DNA of 54,056 nucleotides from Bacteroidales bacterium UBA1800 (GCA_002319915.1 DCFQ01000004.1:1-54056); one strand, 5' to 3'; positions 27,407 to 36,421 are shown, counted from the stretch's first letter. Numbers and translations: made by a program. Notes: a model not told the origin generated them from the letters alone.

Positions 27407-27443
27407 GATAAGATATATCATTATGATGATCCAAAAATATTCC

Positions 27444-27451
27444 TACCTTTG
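27444..27451 (+). promoter_or_regulatory. -7 box of kdsA
   Basis: TACCTTTG fits TAnnTTTG and lies 16 bases before the chosen kdsA ATG at 27467. This supports that start over the longer open frame. Confidence 0.5.
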
Positions 27452-27466
27452 ACAACCCATTATTCG

Positions 27467-28297
27467 ATGACAATTAAAACAGCAAACATCCCCGGTCTGA
27501 AGCACTCCGGCTCAGGGAATTTCCTGCTGATTGCAGGCCCCTGCGTGGTTGAGGATGAAGATATGGTCATGGAGATTGCCAGGCATATTTGCGGATTATC
27601 GGATAAATACCGGATACCTTATGTATTCAAGGCATCCTACAGAAAAGCAAACAGGTCGAGAATAGACTCGTTTTCCGGTATCGGGGATGAGAAAGCCCTT
27701 AAAATACTTGCAAAAGTAAGGGAGCAGTTCTCAGTTCCGGTGATTACCGACATCCACACCCCCGAAGAGGCTGCTTTGGCAGCGGGATATGTTGATGTTC
27801 TGCAGATACCGGCATTCCTGTGTCGTCAGACTGACCTCCTGGTTGCTGCCGCGAAAACAGGAAAATGGGTAAATATCAAAAAGGGACAATTCCTTTCCGG
27901 CGCATCGATGAAACATGCGGTTGACAAGGTGCGCGACTCGGGTAATTCCAATATCCTGCTTACCGACCGCGGCAATATGTACGGTTACCAGGACCTGGTG
28001 GTCGATTTCCGCAATATTCCGGACATGCAGAAGATCGGGGTGCCCGTAATCATGGATATTACCCATTCCCTTCAGCAGCCCAACCAGTCCGAAGGCGTTT
28101 CAGGCGGGAAGCCCGAAATGATCGAGACCATCGGGAAGGCAGCCATCAGTGTGGGCGCCGACGGGATCTTCATCGAAACTCATCCCGACCCTTCGATCGC
28201 GAAATCGGACGGGGCCAACATGCTCCGGATGCAGGAGCTCGAAAGGCTGCTGATAAGACTTCTGGCATTAAGAAAAACCATTAATTCCTTTTATTAA
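27467..28297 (+). CDS. kdsA: 3-deoxy-8-phosphooctulonate (KDO-8-P) synthase
   Basis: 276 residues from the ATG at 27467. An open frame reaching back to 27365 adds 34 basic residues encoded by the hairpin repeat and is rejected. Motifs: IAGPCVVED, VFKASYRKANRSRIDSFSG, TDIHTPEEA, IPAFLCRQTDLL, VNIKKGQFLSG, DRGNMYGYQDLVVDF and DITHSLQQPN. Cys26 in AGPCVVE replaces the Asn of the E. coli enzyme, which marks the metal-dependent class. It makes KDO-8-phosphate for lipopolysaccharide, so the cell is Gram-negative. Confidence 0.96.
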   Translation: MTIKTANIPGLKHSGSGNFLLIAGPCVVEDEDMVMEIARHICGLSDKYRIPYVFKASYRKANRSRIDSFSGIGDEKALKILAKVREQFSVPVITDIHTPEEAALAAGYVDVLQIPAFLCRQTDLLVAAAKTGKWVNIKKGQFLSGASMKHAVDKVRDSGNSNILLTDRGNMYGYQDLVVDFRNIPDMQKIGVPVIMDITHSLQQPNQSEGVSGGKPEMIETIGKAAISVGADGIFIETHPDPSIAKSDGANMLRMQELERLLIRLLALRKTINSFY

Positions 28298-28319
28298 ATA
28301 CAAATCTAATCCCTGTTTT

Positions 28320-29021
28320 ATGAAGAAATTTATTATGATCGCTGCCTGTTTCCTGGCAATTGTAACCGTAAGTGCGCAATCTCTTGAAGAAATAGTCAAG
28401 AATTACACTGTAGCAAACAAGCTCGATAAGCTTTCCGGACTAAAAACCATCAAGATCACCGGCAGCATGTCGGTAAGCGGCATGGAACTGCCAATGGAAG
28501 TATACATGAAGAGCCCTGACAAGATCAAGACCGTGACCAGCTTCAACGGAACCGAAATAGTTCAGTCATTTGACGGAGAAAAGGGTTACTCTATCAATCC
28601 GATGACCGGTTCTTCCGATCCTGTCGACATGACTGCTGACCAGGTGAAGGAACTTATCAGGAGCAACATGTTCCAGAATTTCATGGCCAACTACCTTAAG
28701 AACGGCCAGCTTACCCTTGCAGGGGAAGAGGAAGTCAGCGGCAAGCCTGCGTTCAGGATAAATGCCAAGCTGGATAACGGCACAAATGTGGCCATGTTCA
28801 TTGACAAGGCTTCCTATCTTCTCGTCAAGACCTCTGCGGATGTCAACCAGGGCGGCATGTCGGTGACGGTCGAGTCTTTCCCGTCAGACTATCAGGAAAC
28901 CAGTGGCGTTCTACTGCCGATGAAGACCACATCGTCCGCCAGCGGAATGGAATTCGTGACCACCTTCTCCAAGGTTGAGGTTGATCTACCGCTCGAAGAT
29001 TCCATTTTCAAGCTGAAATAA
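28320..29021 (+). CDS. LolA-like outer-membrane lipoprotein-sorting protein
   Basis: 233 residues with a Sec signal (MKKFIMIAACFLAIVTVSAQ). The mature protein is a half-barrel of long strands: IKITGSMSVSGMELPMEVYM, KIKTVTSFNGTEIVQSFDG, GKPAFRINAKLDNGTNVAMFID and YLLVKTSADV, ending FSKVEVDLPLEDSIFKLK. This is the LolA/LolB-like lipoprotein-carrier fold common in Bacteroidota periplasmic proteins, although it is not close to classic LolA. It lies 22 bases after kdsA, probably in one operon. Confidence 0.75.
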   Translation: MKKFIMIAACFLAIVTVSAQSLEEIVKNYTVANKLDKLSGLKTIKITGSMSVSGMELPMEVYMKSPDKIKTVTSFNGTEIVQSFDGEKGYSINPMTGSSDPVDMTADQVKELIRSNMFQNFMANYLKNGQLTLAGEEEVSGKPAFRINAKLDNGTNVAMFIDKASYLLVKTSADVNQGGMSVTVESFPSDYQETSGVLLPMKTTSSASGMEFVTTFSKVEVDLPLEDSIFKLK

Positions 29022-29030
29022 ATTATTGCT

Positions 29031-29097
29031 GAGGGTTTCAGCTGCAAACCCTCCATAACAAAACAGAAGGGTGCCTTTTTGAGACACCCTTTATTCT
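29031..29097. terminator. Two stacked hairpins, likely bidirectional terminator
   Basis: A first hairpin has perfect 8-base arms (GAGGGTTT 29031-29038, AAACCCTC 29046-29053). A second has AAGGGTG (29067-29073) and CACCCTT (29085-29091), followed by a T-rich run on the plus strand and by CTGTTTTG on the minus strand. It lies between the convergent LolA-like gene and rnpB and can end both transcripts. Confidence 0.75.
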
Positions 29098-29100
29098 TTT

Positions 29101-29488
29101 AAGCTGGCCTGTAAGCCGGATTCTGTGCCGGCCAATCTTCCGCAAGGGAAATCTGACCGGTTTCCATCATTTATCTTGTCCCGCCATCACTGGCAGGATC
29201 GTACGACCTACCCCCCGGCATCGGACGGGCAGCCCTTACCGCCGGTATACATGGTCTTTCAGCCCATCAGGTGTACGGCTGCCGGTGTTGCCACCGGCAC
29301 CGGTGAGCTCTTGCCTCACCTTTTCACCCTTACCCCGGCGTTACCGCCGAGACGGTTATTTTCTGTTACAGCGCTATACCCTCACGGATATCTTCCCGTT
29401 AGGAAGGATGGTGCCCTGTGCTGTCCGGACTTTCCTTCCCGTTTTCCACATCAGATGTTAAAAACGGGACGATGGAACGGCCTGCTTT
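29101..29488 (-). ncRNA. rnpB: RNase P RNA, bacterial class A
   Basis: On the minus strand the universally conserved 5' segment GGAAAGTCCGGACAGCAC appears just after the P3 region. In the middle are the AGAGCTCACCGG-type P10/11 segment and a GAGGCAAGAGCTC stretch. The 3' end reads ACAGAATCCGGCTTACAGG. The P1 stem closes the molecule: AAGCAGGCC (from 29487) pairs with GGCCAGCTT (to 29101) around one A-A mismatch, giving about 388 nucleotides. It processes the 5' ends of pre-tRNAs with the RnpA protein. Confidence 0.95.
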
Positions 29489-29491
29489 CTG

Positions 29492-29499
29492 CAAAGGTA
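29492..29499 (-). promoter_or_regulatory. -7 box of rnpB
   Basis: The minus strand reads TACCTTTG followed by CAG, matching TAnnTTTG, 4 bases before the first P1 nucleotide. Because rnpB has a known mature 5' region, this spacing supports the box being the real promoter. Confidence 0.65.
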
Positions 29500-29621
29500 C
29501 TAAAAAGATGACCGGGAGTGAAAATTATGTTACTTTTGACGGCTGATTTTTAAAAATTACCCCGCAAATAAAAGGGTTCTACCCTAGTGAGGGGTCATAT
29601 GCATGATTTCAGCGCAGAGTT

Positions 29622-30842
29622 ATGGGGCCCCTGATGAATGAGATCGATATTAATGAATATGATTACCCTCTTCCTGAAGGGAGGATAGCCCAGCATCCCC
29701 TTCCGGAGCGGGACAGGTCAAAGCTGCTTGTTTACAGGTCCGGAACGGTGTCGGAGGATATCTTTGGCAGAATAGCCGAACACCTCCTTGAAAAATCACA
29801 CCTTGTCTTCAACAATACACGAGTTGTAAGGGCAAGGCTTCTCTTCAAAAAAAAATCCGGATCGGCGATCGAGGTATTCTGTCTTGAGCCGCTTTCTCCT
29901 GCAGGTTATGAAGAATCTTTCGGGTCGAGAGTCCCGGTTGAATGGAAATGCCTTGCTGGCAATCTTAAAAAATGGAAACACGAGGTGCTGTCCTCTTCCT
30001 GTGTGATCAACGGCAGCGAATATCACATCACTGCGGAGGATCTGGGTGAATCGGGTGAGGCGAGGCGAGTCAGGTTCAGCTGGGAAAACCCAGGGGTGTG
30101 TTTCGCCGATGTGCTCGAGGCAGCGGGGCACATGCCGCTTCCTCCTTACATCGCCCGCGAGGATTCGGTAGAGGATTCCTTCAGGTATCAGACCGTTTAT
30201 TCAAGGATAAGGGGATCGGTGGCCGCACCGACCGCGGGGCTGCATTTCACGGAAAGCCTGCTTGAGAGCCTGCGTAAAAAAGGTATTGGGCACACTGACC
30301 TTACCCTCCATGTGGGTGCAGGGACATTCCAACCTGTCAGGTCAAGGTACATCTCCGGGCATGAAATGCATACCGAGCACTTCGTTGTAACCGTGGAAGC
30401 GATAAGCGCCATCATTAAGAACGAAGGGAAAATAATTGCGGTCGGCACGACCTCTTGCAGGACGCTCGAAAGCCTTTACTGGCTCGGATGCAAAGTGGCG
30501 GCAAGGGGCTTTATGTCCAACGCACCTCTTCTGGTTGACCAATGGGAACCCTACGGGAGCGATCCCGGGCTCCCGGCCAGGGACTCCCTTGAGATCCTGC
30601 TCGGCCACCTGAAGCGATCCGGAAAGCAGGCTATCAGCGCATCCACCCGTCTCATCATTATGCCAGGTTACAAATTCCACGTGACAGACGGGCTCATAAC
30701 CAATTTCCATCAGCCAAAAAGCACTCTGCTCCTTCTTGTTTCGGCATGGACGGGGGATGACTGGAAGAAGATTTACGCTTATGCCCTGGCAAACGATTTC
30801 AGGTTTCTGAGCTATGGCGACAGCTCTCTTTTGTTGAGGTAA
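29622..30842 (+). CDS. queA: S-adenosylmethionine:tRNA ribosyltransferase-isomerase
   Basis: 406 residues, slightly longer than the usual 340-360. Motifs: YDYPLPEGRIAQHPLPERDRSKLLVY, HLVFNNTRVVRARLLF, GHMPLPPYI, YQTVYSRIRGSVAAPTAGLHFT, LTLHVGAGTFQPVR and FHQPKSTLLLLVSAW. The extra length is in the early part (residues 75-145). QueA adds the ribosyl part of SAM to preQ1 in tRNA to form epoxyqueuosine. An ATG at 29634 is an alternative start four codons in. Confidence 0.95.
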   Translation: MGPLMNEIDINEYDYPLPEGRIAQHPLPERDRSKLLVYRSGTVSEDIFGRIAEHLLEKSHLVFNNTRVVRARLLFKKKSGSAIEVFCLEPLSPAGYEESFGSRVPVEWKCLAGNLKKWKHEVLSSSCVINGSEYHITAEDLGESGEARRVRFSWENPGVCFADVLEAAGHMPLPPYIAREDSVEDSFRYQTVYSRIRGSVAAPTAGLHFTESLLESLRKKGIGHTDLTLHVGAGTFQPVRSRYISGHEMHTEHFVVTVEAISAIIKNEGKIIAVGTTSCRTLESLYWLGCKVAARGFMSNAPLLVDQWEPYGSDPGLPARDSLEILLGHLKRSGKQAISASTRLIIMPGYKFHVTDGLITNFHQPKSTLLLLVSAWTGDDWKKIYAYALANDFRFLSYGDSSLLLR

Positions 30843-30940
30843 AGTTGAAAATAACCGGGCAATTTTTGCCCTTCGCCCGCAAAACATTTATTTTGAATCT
30901 ACAATGATTATTTGTTTATTTGTTAACTAAAATATTCGGT

Positions 30941-31189
30941 ATGAACAGCAACAGGATGATGGAACAGGTAATGGCAGTTTTCAATGTTTTCATGGTACTG
31001 TTTTACCTTGGTGTGGGAGTATATATCGTATTCTTCTTCAATTTCACGACTATCGACAAAGCTCTCCGTGTTATCCTGGGATCAGCATTCATTTTCTACG
31101 GACTTTACAGGGCGGTCAGGACAATTGCCAATCTAAAAGAATTGTTTTTTTCCAAATCCGGTAAGGAAGAGGAGGGTAACTTGGAGTGA
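30941..31189 (+). CDS. Small two-helix inner-membrane protein
   Basis: 82 residues from the ATG at 30941; a TTG seven codons earlier (30920) is less likely. Two hydrophobic helices are evident (VFNVFMVLFYLGVGVYIVFFF and VILGSAFIFYGLYRAVRTI), with a charged C-terminal tail (SKSGKEEEGNLE). It directly precedes the TonB-system genes on the same strand with a 97-base gap. I recognise no family. Confidence 0.6.
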   Translation: MNSNRMMEQVMAVFNVFMVLFYLGVGVYIVFFFNFTTIDKALRVILGSAFIFYGLYRAVRTIANLKELFFSKSGKEEEGNLE

Positions 31190-31221
31190 ATAATCGCAAA
31201 GCTTGGCATGCACTTTGCTTA

Positions 31222-31229
31222 TACATTTG
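31222..31229 (+). promoter_or_regulatory. Possible -7 box ahead of the TonB-system cluster
   Basis: TACATTTG fits TAnnTTTG 57 bases before the ATG at 31287. A short inverted pair (GCAAAG 31196-31201, CTTTGC 31213-31218) lies just upstream and may end the previous transcript. Confidence 0.3.
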
Positions 31230-31286
31230 GTAAGCAGCCAGATTGATGCTGATTAAATTTCATGGTACCATTAAAAATTTAAGAAG

Positions 31287-32321
31287 ATGAGTATAGCTGG
31301 AAATAACCAAAATTTTATTATTATTGTGCTCCAAACAATTACCTCTAAACCTCTTTTCGTTTTGAGACAATTTGTCAGAAGTCATTTACGGTCAGGAATT
31401 TATATTTTGTTCCTGTGTACCTTCATGATCATGCCATCCTGTTACAATGCCGCAAAGCAGGCTAATGTGGAGACGCCGACAAGCGGGAACATCAGGATCG
31501 AAGTGGACGAATCATTTCAGCCGCTTCTTGATACTGAGGTATTTACATTTACAACATTATACCATAATGCCAGGATCAAACCGGTATATAAGCCGGAGGT
31601 TGATATTGTGAATGATTTTATGAATGATTCCGTCCCGGTCATAGTGACCAGCAGGAAGCTGACTGACAGCCAGATCCAGTATCTCCGCGATTCGCTTATC
31701 GTTGCAAGGACCACCCCCTTTGCATATGATGCACTCGCCCTGATCACAAACAAGGAAAATAAAGACACACTGCTGAAATACGACGTTGTAAAAGATATTT
31801 TTACGGGAAAGGTTCAGAACTGGAAGGATATCGATCCGAAATCCAGGCTGGGACAAATAAGAGTGGTTTTTGACAATAACAAATCTGGTAATATCCGGTA
31901 TTTCAAGGAATTGTTCAATATCGATTCCCTTGGTAAGAACTTCTTCGCAGTTAATACAAATCCGGAAGTGATCGATTTTGTCTCGAGGAACCCGGATGCC
32001 CTTGGGATTATCAGTGTGAACTGGATCAGCGACAAGAATGATTCCCTGAGCATGAGCTTTGTGAAGAAGGTGAATGTGGAAGCCGTTTCCCAGCCATACA
32101 TGAACGATGGTTACTACTACATGCCTTTACAGGGATCAATATATGAGAAGTCGTATCCGTTTGTAAGGGAGGTATACCTTATTTCAAGGGAAACTTTCAT
32201 AGGCCTCGGTTCGGGGTTCATACAGTGGGCCACTGCCGAGCAGGGACAGAGGATAGTACTGAAGTCAGGACTTGTTCCGGCAACCATGCCGATAAGGCTT
32301 GTGCAGATCAAGCATGAATGA
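31287..32321 (+). CDS. PstS-like substrate-binding lipoprotein of the TonB cluster
   Basis: 344 residues as drawn. A lipobox (MIMPSC) lies near residue 52, unusually far in; an in-frame TTG at 31362 would begin RQFVRSHLRSGIYILFL and give a normal-length lipoprotein signal, so the true start is uncertain. The mature part follows the phosphate-binding (PBP-like) fold: IRIEVDESFQPLLDTEV, PVIVTSRKLTDSQ, FAYDALALITNKEN, VKDIFTGKVQNWKDI, KSGNIRYFKELF and DALGIISVNWISD. No ABC permease is nearby. Its place ahead of TPR-ExbB-ExbD-ExbD-TonB suggests a role in sensing or delivery for energised outer-membrane transport rather than phosphate import. Confidence 0.75.
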   Translation: MSIAGNNQNFIIIVLQTITSKPLFVLRQFVRSHLRSGIYILFLCTFMIMPSCYNAAKQANVETPTSGNIRIEVDESFQPLLDTEVFTFTTLYHNARIKPVYKPEVDIVNDFMNDSVPVIVTSRKLTDSQIQYLRDSLIVARTTPFAYDALALITNKENKDTLLKYDVVKDIFTGKVQNWKDIDPKSRLGQIRVVFDNNKSGNIRYFKELFNIDSLGKNFFAVNTNPEVIDFVSRNPDALGIISVNWISDKNDSLSMSFVKKVNVEAVSQPYMNDGYYYMPLQGSIYEKSYPFVREVYLISRETFIGLGSGFIQWATAEQGQRIVLKSGLVPATMPIRLVQIKHE

Positions 32322-32402
32322 TTAGAAATGATATTTGGAATAATTCCTAAAAGTAATTAGTAAATTTAGTATTTTACGTAATTTGATATCAAAAGTAAGG
32401 TT

Positions 32403-34676
32403 ATGAAAAGTTCGATGTTACGTTCGGGTATTTTGCTGGCGGGCAGCTTGTCTCTCCTGCTTACGGTCAGTGTCAGCGGGCAAGATCTCAAATCCGCCAT
32501 CAGTTTGACAAAAAGTGAACAGTTCGACAAGGCAAATGCTATGTTCAATCAACTGATCCAGAAGGAACCGGCAAACAGCAAAAATTACTTTTTCCTTGGA
32601 GAAAATTATCTGCAGGATTATTTTGCCGACACTATAACGAATTCACTTGTGGTAGCAACTAAGAATGCAAAGGATGCATATGATAAGGGAATAAATGCAA
32701 ATCCAAATGATCCGCTCAATTACGTTGGCCTTGCGAAAGTCGCATATTATCTGGGTGATAACGCCAAAGCCAACGAGATGCGGGCAAAAGCAAGGAGTTT
32801 CCTATTGCCATTCAAGAACATAAAGAAGATCGTGCCCCCGGCAAAGGACTATGCATTTGCCCTCGCAAAGATCGCTGAATCATATGTGAAGGTCGGAGAA
32901 GTTGATACCTCGCTTGCACTTCCGCTCATCAGGCAGGCGGTTGCGATTGATCCAAAGGATGCAGATATATACCTGATAGCCGGCGACCTGTATATGCTTG
33001 TCAACGACGGATCCGACGCCATAAAGAACTATAACCTTGCACAATATGTCGACCCGACCTCACCGACCGCCAACATGAAGATCGGCTATGTCTACGTAAA
33101 GGGACGGGCATTGCAGCAGGCCATCCCGTATTATGAGGAAGCCATCAAGCTGGATGCAAACTACGCCCCGGTTTACCGTGAGCTCGGACAGCTGTACTGG
33201 AGGGCCGGCCGTATCGATCAGTCAAAGGAGTACTTCAAGAAGTACCTGGATATGACTGCAGGAAATATCCCGGCAAAAACGAAGTATGTCAACTCCCTCT
33301 TTTATGCCGGTGATTACACCGAGGTCATAAAGAATGTGGAAGAGATACTTGCCGTCGATAAGTCGAGGGCATACCTGAACAGGCTCGCAGGATACTCCTA
33401 CTTCGAAAAGGAAAATCCGGACTATGCTAAAGCCGAGTTTTATATGGACCAGCTCTTTAAAACTGTAGATCCTGAATACATCCTTCAGAAAGACTATTTG
33501 TACATGGCAAGGATACTGGTGAAAAAGAACCAGAACTACCCGAAAATGCTCGATGAGCTCAATAACCTGAAGAATCAGCTTGAAAGGGATAAGGCAAAAT
33601 TTGCTGCCGCTTCTGCAGCTGATAAGACCAAGCTTAAACCGGCGCTTGACGACCTGACAGGCAAGGTAGCTAACCTTCAGGCTTCAGTTCAGAAAGCTGA
33701 CGCTGATATCGATAAAGCCTTCGTTAACTATAACAAGGCTCTGAATTTCGGGAAGAAGGATCAGAAAACCGCCGAAGCAACTCCGCAGGATATTTCGATC
33801 CTGAATGAAATGGCATCCACCAATTATGCCTTCAAAAGGTATGACGATGCCGCAAGGACATGGGCAAAGCTGATCGACCCGGCCAAAGCCACCAACGAAG
33901 ATTACATGAAAGTCGGGAGGGCATTTTACAATGGTGAGAAGTACAAATCAGCCGACTCCATCTTCAATATCGTTACTAAAAAATCCCCTGATTTTGTGAC
34001 TGCATACCTTTGGAGCGCGAGGACCTATTCCAAGATGGACCCGGATTTCAAGCAGGGTCTTGCAAAGCCAAAATTTGAGAAGGTGATCGAAGTTGCACAG
34101 AAGGACTCCATCAAGAACGAGAATGATATGATGGAAGCCCTCATGTACCTGGGTTATTTCAACATGGAAAATGGCAACTTCACCAGGGCTAAGGAGATCT
34201 ATGAAAGGATGATCAATCTTGATCCATCCAACAAGGAAAACAAGATAAAGGGATATAACGGACTGGGAAGCCTCGAGACAAAAGCAGCAGGACAGGAGAA
34301 GACCCTTGAGGGGAAACTTGGATTCCTTGGAAGGGCCCAGGAAGACTACAATAAGATAATTTCCATTGACCCGAACAACTCATCAGCCAGGAGCAATATA
34401 AAATGGGTTGACGAATACGTAACTTCAGTGAAGAAAGGTATAAACCCGAACGAGATCAAGGGTGTGATCACCAATGCAGCCGGGCAGCCGATAGCATATG
34501 CTTCTGTGAGGGTGAAGGATACTGCAGCCGAGAACCTTACCAACAGCAAAGGAGAGTTCAGGTTTGAGATTCCGAAAGATTCCGAAACTTTGGTTATCAC
34601 TGCAAAAGGTTATAAGGCACAGGAAATACCCATCACAAAATCGAGGGTTTATAACGTCAAGCTCGAAAACCAATAA
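32403..34676 (+). CDS. TPR protein with C-terminal carboxypeptidase-regulatory-like domain
   Basis: 757 residues with a Sec signal (LLAGSLSLLLTVSVSGQ). Many TPR units follow across residues 30-640 (PANSKNYFFLGENYLQDYF, PNDPLNYVGLAKVAYYLGD, PKDADIYLIAGDLYMLVND, ANYAPVYRELGQLYWRAGR, SKENKIKGYNGLGSLETKA). A Lys-rich coiled segment interrupts them at about residues 385-445. The last 75 residues form a CarboxypepD_reg-like beta-sandwich (KGVITNAAGQPIAYASVRVK, NSKGEFRFEIP). It is probably a periplasmic partner linking outer-membrane complexes to the ExbBD-TonB motor encoded just after it. Confidence 0.82.
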   Translation: MKSSMLRSGILLAGSLSLLLTVSVSGQDLKSAISLTKSEQFDKANAMFNQLIQKEPANSKNYFFLGENYLQDYFADTITNSLVVATKNAKDAYDKGINANPNDPLNYVGLAKVAYYLGDNAKANEMRAKARSFLLPFKNIKKIVPPAKDYAFALAKIAESYVKVGEVDTSLALPLIRQAVAIDPKDADIYLIAGDLYMLVNDGSDAIKNYNLAQYVDPTSPTANMKIGYVYVKGRALQQAIPYYEEAIKLDANYAPVYRELGQLYWRAGRIDQSKEYFKKYLDMTAGNIPAKTKYVNSLFYAGDYTEVIKNVEEILAVDKSRAYLNRLAGYSYFEKENPDYAKAEFYMDQLFKTVDPEYILQKDYLYMARILVKKNQNYPKMLDELNNLKNQLERDKAKFAAASAADKTKLKPALDDLTGKVANLQASVQKADADIDKAFVNYNKALNFGKKDQKTAEATPQDISILNEMASTNYAFKRYDDAARTWAKLIDPAKATNEDYMKVGRAFYNGEKYKSADSIFNIVTKKSPDFVTAYLWSARTYSKMDPDFKQGLAKPKFEKVIEVAQKDSIKNENDMMEALMYLGYFNMENGNFTRAKEIYERMINLDPSNKENKIKGYNGLGSLETKAAGQEKTLEGKLGFLGRAQEDYNKIISIDPNNSSARSNIKWVDEYVTSVKKGINPNEIKGVITNAAGQPIAYASVRVKDTAAENLTNSKGEFRFEIPKDSETLVITAKGYKAQEIPITKSRVYNVKLENQ

Positions 34677-34682
34677 GAATTT

Positions 34683-34719
34683 TCAGCAAGGGAACTGCAG
34701 AATTCAGTTCCCTTGCTGA
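34683..34719. repeat. Perfect 15-base-arm hairpin between TPR gene and exbB
   Basis: TCAGCAAGGGAACTG (34683-34697) is followed by a 7-base loop and its exact complement CAGTTCCCTTGCTGA (34705-34719). It starts 7 bases after the TPR stop codon. No U-run follows, so it may be a transcript-end stabiliser or processing site instead of a simple terminator. Confidence 0.85.
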
Positions 34720-34852
34720 CTGCATAAATGATTTGGAAATGACCATTAAAAGAAAAATATCGAACTTTTCCGTCAGGGTAAGAACCGATGAAAAAGGTCA
34801 TATTGCTTGAAATAATTTAAGAATCCGGAGAAAAAACAATATTATTCATACT

Positions 34853-34884
34853 ATTGGAAAAAAAAATTTGAAAATATATATTTG
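34853..34884 (+). promoter_or_regulatory. Promoter of the exbB-exbD-exbD-tonB transcript
   Basis: The -7 box TATATTTG (34877-34884, followed by CAG) is preceded by ATTG at 34853-34856 at a 20-base distance, a reasonable match to the Bacteroidota TTTG...TAnnTTTG promoter. The leader to the ATG at 34922 is about 35 bases. It suggests exbB can be transcribed apart from the TPR gene. Confidence 0.5.
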
Positions 34885-34921
34885 CAGATCAAGAAATCTT
34901 AACCTAAACAAATAGATAAAA

Positions 34922-35740
34922 ATGAGTAAACAAGGAAGTTCAATCAAAGATGCGCTGCAGAATGTTTTTGCAGTTGGTACTATTGTAATAGCTTACATAG
35001 TATGCTATTTTTTGTTCCACAAGATAATGGGTAATCCCGTTAACTTTGAGGGTGGCAACAATGCCGGACAGCCACTGCAACACAATTATCTTGGGATCAT
35101 TTACAGAGGTGGTTTTATTGTGCCGATTCTGATGACATGCGTGCTGACCCTTATCATTTTCATTATTGAAAGGGCTATTACGTTGACCAGGGCAAGAGGA
35201 AAAGGTAACCTTAACGTATTCGTTCATAAACTTCAGGGTCTTCTCGCTGACGATAAGATTGAAGAAGCAATGGATACATGCGACAAGCAGAAAGGTTCAC
35301 TTGCAAATGTTATGAAAGCAGGACTGACTCGTTACCGTGAACTGCAGAAAGACAAGGAACTTGAAAAAGACCAGAAGATCCTTTCGATCCAGAAATCATT
35401 CGAAGAAGCCACAGCTCTCGAGCTGCCTATGCTTTCAAAGAACATGGTTATCTTCTCGACACTTGCATCCATTTCAGTGCTGATCGGTCTTATCGGAACG
35501 GTTCTCGGAATGATCCGCGCATTTGGAGCTCTTGCTCAATCAGGTGCTCCGGATGCCCTTGCCCTTGCAACCGGTATTTCTGAAGCTCTGGTAAATACTG
35601 CATTTGGTATCACGGGATCAACATTGTCAATTATTGCATTCAATTATTTCTCATCAACTATCGACTCATATACATACAAAATTGATGAAGCAGGTTTCAG
35701 CCTGACACAGAATTTTGCTGCATCACTGAAAACTACCTAA
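34922..35740 (+). CDS. exbB: MotA/TolQ/ExbB proton channel protein
   Basis: 272 residues. An N-terminal helix (NVFAVGTIVIAYIVCYFLFHK) precedes the three-helix ExbB core: FIVPILMTCVLTLIIFIIERAIT, then MVIFSTLASISVLIGLIGTVLGMIRAF and ISEALVNTAFGITGSTLSIIAFNYF. The proton-path residues in GLIGTVLGM and LVNTAFG are present. It forms the pentameric inner-membrane channel that uses proton flow to energise TonB. Two exbD genes and tonB follow at gaps of about 41, 1 and 20 bases. Confidence 0.93.
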   Translation: MSKQGSSIKDALQNVFAVGTIVIAYIVCYFLFHKIMGNPVNFEGGNNAGQPLQHNYLGIIYRGGFIVPILMTCVLTLIIFIIERAITLTRARGKGNLNVFVHKLQGLLADDKIEEAMDTCDKQKGSLANVMKAGLTRYRELQKDKELEKDQKILSIQKSFEEATALELPMLSKNMVIFSTLASISVLIGLIGTVLGMIRAFGALAQSGAPDALALATGISEALVNTAFGITGSTLSIIAFNYFSSTIDSYTYKIDEAGFSLTQNFAASLKTT

Positions 35741-35781
35741 TTAATTTATCTTTTGGTCGAAACATAAACTAAGAAACGCCA

Positions 35782-36420
35782 ATGCCAAAGATTAAATTAC
35801 CGACAAAGTCGCCCCGCATCGACATGACGCCGCTGGTTGATACGTTTGCAGTGATCCTTACCTTTCTGATGCTGACCACTACAATGAAGCAACCGGAACC
35901 GGCTAATGTTGATACTCCTTTTTCCATATCAGAGAAGCCTACCCCTGATTTCAATACGATTACGTTCCTTCTTTCAACCGATAACAAAGTCTATATAAAT
36001 TTCGATAACGGACCCGATACGATCCTGAAGTACAAACCAAAGATTCTTGCTGAGATGGGCAAGAACTACAATGTCACTTTTACGGATCAGGAGCTCAGGG
36101 AGTTCGAGAAATACCCGTCATCGTTCGGTGTTCCAATCCAGAAAATGAAAGAGTTCCTGGATTCTAAAACCCCGGCTGAAAGAAAAGCGCTTCAAACAGG
36201 GATCCCCATGGATTCAACAGACAACCAGCTTGCAAACTGGATCCTCTTTGCCCGCAAGGTCAATCCGAACATCCAGGCATGCCTGAAGGGAGACAGCAAA
36301 ACCGCCTTCCCGGTGGTTCAGAAGGTGCTTGATATCCTGCAGGATAAAAATGTGAACAGGTTCAGTCTGATAACGAGTCTTGAAGCTGTAAGAATAAACC
36401 TTGACGAAATACAACAGTGA
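35782..36420 (+). CDS. exbD: ExbD/TolR biopolymer transport protein (first copy)
   Basis: 212 residues. A short cytoplasmic start (MPKIKLPTKSPRIDMTPLVD) leads into one membrane helix (TFAVILTFLMLTTTM) with the channel Asp in PLVDTF. The periplasmic part carries a long insertion (about residues 75-160; LREFEKYPSSFGVPIQKMKEF) relative to E. coli ExbD (141 residues). It begins with FNTITFLLSTDNKVYINFD and ends in the usual QKVLDILQDKNVNRFSLITSLE fold. Confidence 0.88.
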   Translation: MPKIKLPTKSPRIDMTPLVDTFAVILTFLMLTTTMKQPEPANVDTPFSISEKPTPDFNTITFLLSTDNKVYINFDNGPDTILKYKPKILAEMGKNYNVTFTDQELREFEKYPSSFGVPIQKMKEFLDSKTPAERKALQTGIPMDSTDNQLANWILFARKVNPNIQACLKGDSKTAFPVVQKVLDILQDKNVNRFSLITSLEAVRINLDEIQQ

Positions 36421-36421
36421 T

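Noticed and set aside
29125..29511. 128-codon plus-strand frame over 29.1-29.5 kb
   Set aside because: It is antisense to RNase P RNA, whose conserved segments and P1 stem are clear; the peptide is Pro-rich with no family features.
31287..32321. Phosphate ABC transporter (PstS) operon
   Set aside because: The fold is PstS-like, but no pstC, pstA or pstB is present and the neighbours form a TonB system.
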